A DNA stretch of 64,000 bases, taken from an uncultured Candidatus Saccharibacteria bacterium. Its GTDB lineage: Bacteria > Patescibacteria > Saccharimonadia > Saccharimonadales > UBA6022. Of the stretch, positions 8,672-15,884 are shown piece after piece. Position 1 is the stretch's first letter. The number at the start of each line of letters is the position of its first letter. The notes under the pieces are model-generated. The model had not been told where the DNA came from. It saw only the letters and a program-made list of their open reading frames with translations, and searched no databases. Where the stretch lies: contig CAMPHY010000001.1 in assembly GCA_946886125.1 (NCBI GenBank), forward strand, positions 1 to 64,000, given 5' to 3'. The position numbers and the translations under genes were made by a program.

Positions 8672-9295
8672 ATGGATACGATAGCATTTGTAAAACAATT
8701 TCCGACTCGTCAATTCCGCAAAGGCGAGAGTATTCTTTCCGAAGGAGAAGATACTAGCACCCTCCTTGCTGTACAGACGGGCTTTGTGAAAGTGAGTTCA
8801 TTGAGCGATAATGGCACACATCGTTTGCTATGGATAGCTGGTCGCTATGACCTTGTGCCGACCGAAGGGCTGTTTTCGGCTCACGGGAAAGCAGCGTTTT
8901 TCTATACAGCACTAAGCGACGGTCAGGCGTATGTTATTAATAAGAAAGCATTTATAGAACAGGCCAAACAGAACGCTGACTTTATGTTTGAAGTAGCTAA
9001 CAGTATGAGCATGCATTATGACGACCTCATGCGGCGGCTTGATTCGGTAGAACAAAATAGCATACAGGATAAACTTATTTACACTTTACGTTATTTAGCT
9101 GAACGTTTTAGTGCCGATACTATGGTTGATCTTTTTAAACTAGGACTACAACTTACTCATCAAGATATCGCTGACATGATCGGTGCAACACGTGAAACAA
9201 CCTCCATTGAGTTACAGAAGCTGAAAAAGCGAGGGCTGATTCAGTACGATCGTAACTCCCTAGTTATTTATGTTGATAAATTAGACGTATCATAA
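8672..9295 (+). CDS. Crp/Fnr family transcriptional regulator
   Basis: 207 residues. The N-terminal cNMP-binding-like beta-roll (about 10-110: FRKGESILSEGEDTS, LLWIAGRYDLVPTEGLF) is followed by a dimer helix and a C-terminal winged HTH_Crp domain (about 140-200: LTHQDIADMIGATRETTSIELQKLKKRGLI). The recognition helix has the R-E-T-x-S arrangement typical of Crp/Fnr proteins. There is no Fnr-type N-terminal Cys cluster, so it is not an Fe-S oxygen sensor, and the cNMP-ligating RxS signature is not obvious; the effector is unknown. Two Crp-like operators flank it, one in its own promoter and one before the next gene. Confidence 0.93.
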   Translation: MDTIAFVKQFPTRQFRKGESILSEGEDTSTLLAVQTGFVKVSSLSDNGTHRLLWIAGRYDLVPTEGLFSAHGKAAFFYTALSDGQAYVINKKAFIEQAKQNADFMFEVANSMSMHYDDLMRRLDSVEQNSIQDKLIYTLRYLAERFSADTMVDLFKLGLQLTHQDIADMIGATRETTSIELQKLKKRGLIQYDRNSLVIYVDKLDVS

Positions 9296-9350
9296 AATCA
9301 TACTCTTGCCATACAAAAAAAGAGCATAACCTTTATTTAAGAATGCTTAC

Positions 9351-9366
9351 GGTGAGGTTTCTCACA
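9351..9366. promoter_or_regulatory. Crp/Fnr-type operator upstream of the aldo/keto reductase
   Basis: GGTGA-GGTTTC-TCACA has the Crp-type spacing. TATAGT at 9387-9392 is the likely -10, giving +1 near 9399, so the operator centre lies near -40.5, the position used for class II activation by Crp and Fnr. TATTTAAGAA precedes it at 9334-9343. Confidence 0.6.
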
Positions 9367-9416
9367 GACTTACCTAACCAATGTCTTATAGTTTAATACA
9401 GACAGAAGGAGCCTGA

Positions 9417-10310
9417 GTGCAACATCCAATTCCACCTATCATCCTCAATAATTCCAATACTATGCCTCAGCTCGGCCTAGGTGTATGGCAAGCAAAAAAC
9501 GGAGAGGAAGTAGAACAAGCTGTTGCAGCAGCTTTAAAAGCGGGATACCGCATGATAGATACTGCAGCTGTCTACGGTAATGAAGCGGGAGTTGGGCGAG
9601 CCGTATCTGCCAGCGGAATCCCACGCGAAGAGCTATTTATTACTACAAAATTATGGAATAGCGATCAAGGCTATAAAAAGACGCTTCGTGCATATGAAAA
9701 AAGTCTCAAGCGGCTTGGCCTTGATTATGTTGATCTGTACTTAATTCATTGGCCAGCGCCAAAACTTGATAATTACATAGAATCGTGGCGCGCCATGGAG
9801 ACAATTTATTACGACAAAAGAGTGCGCAATATTGGTTTGAGCAATTTTGAAATAAATCATGTAGAAAAATTACTGGCTAACGCCACGGTTATACCCGCTG
9901 TAAATCAAATAGAAGTTCATCCTCGCTTTCCGCAAACAGCTCTTCGTAACTATTGCACAGAACACGGCATCAAGGTTGAATCATGGAGTCCGCTTGGTGG
10001 CGGCAAAGGTAATCTGTTACACAATCCACTTGTAAACAAAATTGCGCAAAAGCATCATAAATCCCACGCTCAAATAATCTTACGCTGGCATATCCAGCAA
10101 AATTTGATTGTCATCCCAAAATCAATTAATGATCAACGTATTATTGAGAACAGGCAAATATTCGATTTTGAGCTTGATGTCGATGACATGAATCAACTCG
10201 CTCTCCTTAACACTAATACACGCATAGGTGTTAGTCCGAATAGCGCTAATTTTACTTGGCCTACTCGCTTAGTACAACTAGCTCATAAATTTCGTCTAGT
10301 ACACTGGTAA
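9417..10310 (+). CDS. aldo/keto reductase
   Basis: A 297-residue AKR (TIM barrel, NADPH-dependent carbonyl reductase). The catalytic tetrad is visible: D48, Y53, K78, H111 (MIDTAAVYGNE; TTKLW; LIHWPAP). The NADPH-phosphate site IVIPKSINDQRIIEN is near residues 235-250. It starts with GTG, preceded by AGAAGGAG. It resembles the 2,5-diketogluconate reductase/YvgN group that detoxifies dicarbonyls such as methylglyoxal; the physiological substrate is inferred only. It sits directly downstream of the Crp-family gene and carries a Crp-like operator in class II position, so it is the likely target of that regulator. Confidence 0.95.
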   Translation: MQHPIPPIILNNSNTMPQLGLGVWQAKNGEEVEQAVAAALKAGYRMIDTAAVYGNEAGVGRAVSASGIPREELFITTKLWNSDQGYKKTLRAYEKSLKRLGLDYVDLYLIHWPAPKLDNYIESWRAMETIYYDKRVRNIGLSNFEINHVEKLLANATVIPAVNQIEVHPRFPQTALRNYCTEHGIKVESWSPLGGGKGNLLHNPLVNKIAQKHHKSHAQIILRWHIQQNLIVIPKSINDQRIIENRQIFDFELDVDDMNQLALLNTNTRIGVSPNSANFTWPTRLVQLAHKFRLVHW

Positions 10311-10351
10311 ATAAAAAACACCTCTCTAGAATGAAAAGGTGTTTTTTATTT
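10309..10351. terminator. bidirectional terminator between the aldo/keto reductase and rpsG
   Basis: AAAAAACACCT (10313-10323) pairs with AGGTGTTTTTT (10337-10347), with further A/T pairing outside. The genes converge, so it serves both strands. Confidence 0.85.
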
Positions 10352-10366
10352 TTAATACACTCAAAA

Positions 10367-10846
10367 TTATGAGCGAGCAAAGTGAGCGAAAGCACGGTTG
10401 GCTTCAGCCATCTTGTGTGTGTCTTCCTTCTTTTTGAAGGCAGCACCAGCTTCGTTGTGAGCATCGATAATCTCAAGCGCAAGTCGCTGAGAGAATGGAA
10501 TACCTTTACGAGCACGCGCAGACTGCACTAACCAACTAAAGGCATAGTGAAGCTGACGGTGACCAGCGACAGGAAATGGAATTTGGTAGTTCGCACCACC
10601 AACACGTCGAGATTTTACTTCGAAATTTGGTGAAACATTTTTCAGAGCACGCTCGAATACTTCGAGAGGATCTTCACTATCAAGCTTTTTCGCAGCTACT
10701 TCAAGTGCAGTATATACTGCACGTTCAGCAACGAGCTTTTTACCGTCAAGCATAGACTTGTTAATAAGACGTTGTACCATTGGGCTCTGATATTTACGAT
10801 CAGGCGCTGGAACACGTTGGAGCGATTTAGTAACTTTACGTGGCAT
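10367..10846 (-). CDS. rpsG: 30S ribosomal protein S7
   Basis: S7 (159 residues) nucleates 30S head assembly on 16S rRNA. It has the conserved N-terminal PDRKYQSPMVQRLINKSMLDGKK, VGGANYQIPFPV and a C-terminal KKEDTHKMAEANRAFAHF arm. It starts 2 nt after the rpsL stop, so the two are translated from one mRNA. fusA does not follow; a convergent reductase gene and a terminator end the operon. Confidence 0.98.
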   Translation of the reverse strand: MPRKVTKSLQRVPAPDRKYQSPMVQRLINKSMLDGKKLVAERAVYTALEVAAKKLDSEDPLEVFERALKNVSPNFEVKSRRVGGANYQIPFPVAGHRQLHYAFSWLVQSARARKGIPFSQRLALEIIDAHNEAGAAFKKKEDTHKMAEANRAFAHFARS

Positions 10847-10848
10847 GA

Positions 10849-11262
10849 CTACTTATCTTCTTTCTTTGCACCGTACTTAGAACGGCCTTGTTGACGCTTT
10901 GAAACACCCTGAAGGTCGAGAGCACCACGAACAATGTGGTAACGCACACCTGGAAGGTCAGGCACACGACCACCGCGCACAAGCACGACGGCGTGCTCTT
11001 GGAGGTTATGTCCTTCACCACCGATGTAAGCCCAAACTTCTTGACCATTTGTCAAACGAACACGAGCAACTTTACGAAGTGCCGAGTTAGGCTTTTTTGG
11101 TGTTTTAGTTGTTACTTTGACACAAACACCACGCTTTAGCGGCGCTTCTTGGTCGTAGTAGCGGGTTTTAAGCGCATTATGGATGCGGCCGAGCGCAGGA
11201 GACTTTGATTTCTTATTCGCCGTCTTGCGTGGCTTTCGCACCAATTGATTGATTGTTGGCAT
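10849..11262 (-). CDS. rpsL: 30S ribosomal protein S12 with Pro at the streptomycin-site lysine
   Basis: S12 (137 residues), the decoding-centre protein. The loop [13 protein letters not shown] and [11 protein letters not shown] are standard. The motif normally reading [12 protein letters not shown] reads [12 protein letters not shown] (P101 for E. coli Lys87/88); the codon is CCT on the coding strand. The adjacent Asp (beta-methylthiolation site) is kept. A 13-residue insertion relative to E. coli lies after PALG, as in some other bacteria. CAGGAG precedes the ATG. First gene of a rpsL-rpsG operon with its own promoter and a leader of about 150 nt. Confidence 0.98.
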   Translation of the reverse strand: MPTINQLVRKPRKTANKKSKSPALGRIHNALKTRYYDQEAPLKRGVCVKVTTKTPKKPNSALRKVARVRLTNGQEVWAYIGGEGHNLQEHAVVLVRGGRVPDLPGVRYHIVRGALDLQGVSKRQQGRSKYGAKKEDK

Positions 11263-11290
11263 GAAAAACTCCTGTTATTCAAATTTAGGT

Positions 11291-11307
11291 GAGATGAGTA
11301 GCATCTC
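11291..11307. other. hairpin in the rpsL-rpsG leader
   Basis: GAGATG-AGTAG-CATCTC forms a 6-bp stem about 30 nt before the rpsL start. It could be a regulatory structure or chance. Confidence 0.3.
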
Positions 11308-11419
11308 GTATGTATAGTCCGACATCAGCATTGTCTCGCTATCTCATTCTTTTTAGCGTTTGCTTGGTGTGTACACATTCTTTTCACCTTGCAATCCAAA
11401 AAGAGGAAACTCATAGATA

Positions 11420-11448
11420 AATATAACAGATGTAGTGAATTATTTCAA
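11420..11448 (-). promoter_or_regulatory. rpsL-rpsG promoter
   Basis: Minus strand TTGAAA, 17-nt spacer, TATATT. Good sigma-70 type match; the transcript would have a leader of about 150 nt. Confidence 0.75.
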
Positions 11449-11458
11449 GGCGTGAAAA

Positions 11459-11518
11459 GGCCCGCTGAAAGAGCTCGGGCTGAGAACTTACTCTCAACGG
11501 CCTTCTCTAAGCGGGCTT
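11459..11518 (-). terminator. complex hairpin after the two small genes
   Basis: An outer stem pairs GCCCGCT with AGCGGGC (about 45 nt apart) and encloses a second inverted repeat, GAGA-ACTTAC-TCTC. On the minus strand it ends in GGGCCTTTT. It is larger than the simple hairpins elsewhere in the window, so a structured RNA element is possible. Confidence 0.5.
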
Positions 11519-11522
11519 ACGT

Positions 11523-11660
11523 TTAACGACTAGCTTTGTTTGCCTGCTGCACTGCTTGTTCGTACTCTTCTTGAGTAAGGGCATAGAACATGTCCGCATC
11601 CAAGTCTGGCGAGCCGACAACCGGCTCTTCGGGCGTATTATCTTTGCCAAAAGAGGCCAT
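11523..11660 (-). CDS. unknown 45-aa acidic protein
   Basis: The start is placed at the ATG at 11660 (MASFGKDNTPEEPVV), with CGGAGA upstream; a longer in-frame reading overlaps the preceding gene. The peptide is acidic and hydrophilic (SPDLDADMFYALTQEEYEQAV) with a probable C-terminal helix. No family is recognised. It begins one base after the stop of the 83-aa gene, so the pair is likely an operon. Confidence 0.6.
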   Translation of the reverse strand: MASFGKDNTPEEPVVGSPDLDADMFYALTQEEYEQAVQQANKASR

Positions 11661-11661
11661 T

Positions 11662-11913
11662 TTATCGGTCTCCGAGTTGGAATTCGCTGCGAAGAAACGA
11701 CGTGGCCTGCATGCAGGCATAGTACCGCCCACCGCTCTTATCACTCTCAAGCAGTGCATCGTAGAGAGCGTCGAACCTTCTTTCGTCGAGCATCTTCACG
11801 ATCTCCGAGTCATTGGCGTACACATTACGCACACGGCTCATCAACTCCCTGCCCTGGACATCGAGCTCCGGGAACACGTTCCCCTGCGATGATTCAAGCG
11901 CTGCCATAGTCAT
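11662..11913 (-). CDS. unknown 83-aa protein
   Basis: The ATG at 11913 (MTMAALESSQGN) is preceded by AGGAAGGA. The longer open frame to 12099 runs back through the rpoC terminator and is not credible. The protein is helical and soluble (VQGRELMSRVRNVYAND, DERRFDALYDALLESDKSGG). No family is recognised. It lies between rpoC and rpsL with the 45-aa gene and a structured terminator, forming a small accessory cassette in a locus where these two genes are usually close. Confidence 0.65.
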   Translation of the reverse strand: MTMAALESSQGNVFPELDVQGRELMSRVRNVYANDSEIVKMLDERRFDALYDALLESDKSGGRYYACMQATSFLRSEFQLGDR

Positions 11914-11999
11914 AAAACATCCTTCCTGCTTCAGTTGACGTATATTACGCCATGTGGTCTGATTACAGAATAAGCTTAATATACCATTTATGTTAATAA

Positions 12000-12037
12000 A
12001 AAGCAATACCCCGCTCTTTCGAACGGGGTATTGCTTT
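12000..12037. terminator. rpoBC terminator
   Basis: 14-bp stem AAAGCAATACCCCG / CGGGGTATTGCTTT with a 10-base loop, followed by T residues on the minus strand. It lies 13 bp after the rpoC stop. Confidence 0.92.
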
Positions 12038-12049
12038 GTTTCACATGCC

Positions 12050-15000
12050 TTAGCTTGCGAGTTCGAGATCTTCGGCGATCTCATCAGTGAAGTCATCATC
12101 TTCGTGACGATAATCTTCCGCGCCTGTACCTACAGGAATCTTGCGACCAATAATCACATTCTCCTTTAGGCCATGCAATCGGTCGATACGACCAGTCGTA
12201 GCTGCGTTGATCAGAACACGCGTAGTGTCCTGGAAGGAAGCGGCCGACAGGAAGCTATCACTCCAGATTGAAACTTTCGTAATACCAAGGAGTAATTGAG
12301 TATAGCCAACAAGCTCTTTGCCTTCTTCGGCAAGTTTTGCGTTAGCATCAACCACTGCCGCCTTAGATACGATATCGCCGGTCACAAATGTACTATCGCC
12401 AGGTTCCTCAATCTGAACACGACTAAACATTTGTCGCACGATGATCTCAAGGTGCTTATCAGCCACATCTTGCCCCTGTGCTGCATAAATACGTAGCACT
12501 TCGTTCACGATATAGCGCTGAGCAGCCTCAGTACCCTTAAGACGCATCAGGTCGTGCAAGTTCAGTGAACCAGATGTCAAACGATCACCAGCTTCTACAG
12601 TATCGTTAGCTACAACTGCGAGTTGCATTGAGCCAGGAATTTCGTAGCGTACAGGAGCGCTAGCGTTCGCTGCAAGCACCAACGTACCTTCAGCTACCTC
12701 GACAACACCATCAAATGGAGCTACGAGTGGCTTAGCACCACTTTCAGCGGTCGCGAGTACATCACCCACTTTTACGTTGCTACCAGCTTTAACAGCAACA
12801 GTACGACCTTCAAGTGGCAGTCGCTCAACATGGCCCGCTGACGGCGTTACTTGTACAATGTACTTTTTGCCATCTTCCCATAGATCAACCGTTCCGGTTA
12901 CTTCACTCATAACAGCCTGTCCCTTTGGCGAACGAGCTTCAAAGAGCTCTTCAACACGCGGAAGACCTTGGGTGATGTCACCACCAGCCTCACCACCCTT
13001 GTGGAAAGTCTTTAGCGTCAACTGCGTACCAGGTTCACCGACAGATTGTGCGGCAATCACACCTACTGGTTGAGCTTTCGCTACCAGGGCGCCGGTTGAC
13101 ATGTCAATACCATAGCTGCGTTGTGGAATACCGCGAAGATTCTTCGTCGAAAGAACACTCTGGATCTTTACACTTGTGATGTCATGATCAGCTTCAATTG
13201 CATCAGCAACCTTACTCGTAATCAGTTCATCCTTACCAATGTGACCAGGAACCTCTTCAGCCGTAAAACGACCAAATAGTCGGTTCGAGAAGTCGATCAT
13301 TGTTAGCTCAGTTTCATCACGGTAAATTGAGAAGCCTTCGTCATCGCCAGCTTCGTCTTCGACCGTAAAGACATCTTGCGATACATCGACAAGGCGTCGA
13401 GTCAAGTAACCTGAGTCAGCCGTTTTAAGAGCGGTATCGATAAGTCCCTTACGAGCACCACGGGTAGCCACGAAAGCCTCCAGTGATGATAGACCTTTTT
13501 TATAGTTAGAGCGAATCGGTAGCTCAATCTCGCGGTTAGCCGAGTCAACCATGATACCAATCATTGCTGAAGCCCATTTTACGTTTGAGATATCACCACG
13601 AGCACCAGAGTTAACCATAACACTAATACTGGTGTCCATGCCCGAGAGCTTACTTTGCAGAAAGTCTGCAATCTTGCGGTCGGTTGCACGCCAAGCGCCA
13701 ACAGTTAAACTGTATCGCTCCTCTTCGGTGATTAACCCGTCGTCAAACTGCTCAGAAATAAGTGCCGCTTTTGCATCACCTTCAGCAACAAACTCACTGG
13801 TTTCCGGGAAGACGACGTAGTCATCTTTACCGGTTGATACAGCAGCTACTGTCGCAAATCGGAAGGCAAGCCCCTTCATACGGTCAGCAGTCTTCGCAGT
13901 CTCTTCAGCACCGTATGCCGTAAAGATCTTTGCGAGAACACGTTTGAGTTGCTTCTTATTCTGCACGCTATTGTCATAGGCAAAATCTGCTGGCAAAATT
14001 TCGTTAAAGAAGACTCGACCGAGTGTCGTATCACGGATTTCACCCTTTGCAAATACACGAATAGGTGTTTGCAATTGGATTACCTTCTGATCATACGCCA
14101 TTTCAGCTTCATAGACAGAGCTGTATGCTTTTGTCTTTTCAGTCTGAGCACTAGGCTTCTCATACGTAAGGTAGTAGTTACCGAGTACGACGTCCTGACC
14201 AATGTTCAACACAGGTGCGCCATCGGCTGGTTTTAGCAAGTTATTTGTTGCAGACATCAGCTCACGTGCTTCACGCTGAGCGTCAGCTGACAACGGCAAG
14301 TGAACAGCCATCTGGTCACCATCGTAGTCGGCGTTAAAGCCGTTTGCAACGAGCGGGTGCAAGTGAATCGCTTTACCTTCTACTAGTTTTGGCTGGAAAG
14401 CCTGAATTGACAAGCGGTGTAGCGACGGCGCACGGTTCAATAGAACGTACTTACCTTCAATGACAGCATCGAGCGCGTCCCATACAAGCGTGTCGCCAGC
14501 ATCGATCAAACGAGTTGCACTGCGGATATTGTGGGCATGCTCATTTTTGAGAAGCCAATTGATCACAAACGGCTTAAACAATTCGAGTGCCATCTGCTTT
14601 GGAAGTCCACATTCGTTGATTTTCAAACGTGGTCCTACAACAATGACTGAACGACCTGAATAGTCAACACGCTTACCAAGAAGGTTCTGACGGAAACGAC
14701 CTTGCTTACCTTTTAGCATATCGCTGATTGATTTTAGTCGTCGACGTCCACCTGTTGCATTTACCGCGCGTCCACCGCGAGCTGCAGAGTTATCAATTAA
14801 CGCATCAACGGCTTCTTGAAGCATACGCATTTCATTACGGCGAATCACTTCAGGAGCGTTCAAGTCAACCAATTTCTTCAAACGATTATTACGGTTAATG
14901 ACTCGTCGGTATAGGTCATTAAGATCAGACGTTGCAAAACGACCACCCGTTAGCTGCACCATTGGACGAAGGTCCGGTGGGATAACAGGAAGGATAGTGA

Positions 15001-15883
15001 GCGTCAGGCTGCTTGGCTTAATACCAGCTGCAAGCATCCCTTCAAGCACCTTAAGGCGCTTCTGCAGTTTCTTTTCACGCTGGCCTTTTGCGCCTTCGAT
15101 TTCTTCACTAAGACTTACGATGAGTGATTCAAGATCAATTTCATCAAGAAGCGCCTTAAGCGCTGTACCACCCATACCAACCGTTACGAGTTCTTCGTAA
15201 TCTTCTGGTAGGTTGCGGTAGTCAGTTTCGTTTAGTAATGCATTCTTATTAAGACTCTCGAGTTGAGATTTCTTTAGATTGTAGCTCTCCATGAGCTCTT
15301 CAACCTCACGTGTTTGCTGTTCGGCTAACGCTTTAACATCAACACCTTCAGCTTCCGCTTCTTTTTCATAACGAATCTTAATGGCAGCTTGACCTGCTTC
15401 AGTTTCAGCTTCAAGATCGGCCAGCATCTGGTCGCGCTTTTCAGTTTCAACATCAAGAATGACATAGGTTGCAAAGTAAGCGATGCGCTCTAGGTTGCGA
15501 ACAGTAATACCAAGCAACAAGCTCATAGCCGAAGGCGTGCCGCGCATAAACCAAATATGCGCAACCGGAGCCGCTAAGCTAATATGTGCCATACGTTCAC
15601 GACGAACGATACTCTTTGTTACAAGTTCACCATTCTTATCAATAGCAGCTTCACGCGATCGCACACCCTTTAGCTTGCTATCATGCGGGTTAATATCTTT
15701 AACTGGACCAAAGATACGCTCACAAAACAGACCATCACGTTCTGGTTTCTGAGTACGATAGTTAATCGTCTCAGGCTTAGTTACTTCACCGTGGCTCCAC
15801 TTGAGGATATCCTCTGGGCTAGCGACGGCAAGACGGACTGCGTCAAAATCAGCAATACCGTTATTGGCGAGAATACGACTCAT
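12050..15883 (-). CDS. rpoC: DNA-directed RNA polymerase beta' subunit lacking both zinc sites
   Basis: Beta' (1277 residues; E. coli 1407) with all core regions. The active-site motif NADYDGDQM near residue 517 carries the three Mg-binding Asp, with Tyr for the usual Phe. Bridge helix and trigger-loop regions (GVIAAQSVGEPGTQLTLKTFHKGG) are intact. The N-terminal zinc ribbon normally just after GLFCERIFGP (four Cys) is replaced by a Cys-free stretch (VKDINPHDSKLKGVRSREA). The second site is also lost: the CETxxGxCxxCYG-like region near residue 905 reads STKNLRGIPQRSYG, and the Cys expected after VVxEDDC is absent (VEDEAGDD). rpoC begins one base after the rpoB stop. Confidence 0.98.
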   Translation of the reverse strand: MSRILANNGIADFDAVRLAVASPEDILKWSHGEVTKPETINYRTQKPERDGLFCERIFGPVKDINPHDSKLKGVRSREAAIDKNGELVTKSIVRRERMAHISLAAPVAHIWFMRGTPSAMSLLLGITVRNLERIAYFATYVILDVETEKRDQMLADLEAETEAGQAAIKIRYEKEAEAEGVDVKALAEQQTREVEELMESYNLKKSQLESLNKNALLNETDYRNLPEDYEELVTVGMGGTALKALLDEIDLESLIVSLSEEIEGAKGQREKKLQKRLKVLEGMLAAGIKPSSLTLTILPVIPPDLRPMVQLTGGRFATSDLNDLYRRVINRNNRLKKLVDLNAPEVIRRNEMRMLQEAVDALIDNSAARGGRAVNATGGRRRLKSISDMLKGKQGRFRQNLLGKRVDYSGRSVIVVGPRLKINECGLPKQMALELFKPFVINWLLKNEHAHNIRSATRLIDAGDTLVWDALDAVIEGKYVLLNRAPSLHRLSIQAFQPKLVEGKAIHLHPLVANGFNADYDGDQMAVHLPLSADAQREARELMSATNNLLKPADGAPVLNIGQDVVLGNYYLTYEKPSAQTEKTKAYSSVYEAEMAYDQKVIQLQTPIRVFAKGEIRDTTLGRVFFNEILPADFAYDNSVQNKKQLKRVLAKIFTAYGAEETAKTADRMKGLAFRFATVAAVSTGKDDYVVFPETSEFVAEGDAKAALISEQFDDGLITEEERYSLTVGAWRATDRKIADFLQSKLSGMDTSISVMVNSGARGDISNVKWASAMIGIMVDSANREIELPIRSNYKKGLSSLEAFVATRGARKGLIDTALKTADSGYLTRRLVDVSQDVFTVEDEAGDDEGFSIYRDETELTMIDFSNRLFGRFTAEEVPGHIGKDELITSKVADAIEADHDITSVKIQSVLSTKNLRGIPQRSYGIDMSTGALVAKAQPVGVIAAQSVGEPGTQLTLKTFHKGGEAGGDITQGLPRVEELFEARSPKGQAVMSEVTGTVDLWEDGKKYIVQVTPSAGHVERLPLEGRTVAVKAGSNVKVGDVLATAESGAKPLVAPFDGVVEVAEGTLVLAANASAPVRYEIPGSMQLAVVANDTVEAGDRLTSGSLNLHDLMRLKGTEAAQRYIVNEVLRIYAAQGQDVADKHLEIIVRQMFSRVQIEEPGDSTFVTGDIVSKAAVVDANAKLAEEGKELVGYTQLLLGITKVSIWSDSFLSAASFQDTTRVLINAATTGRIDRLHGLKENVIIGRKIPVGTGAEDYRHEDDDFTDEIAEDLELAS

Positions 15884-15884
15884 C

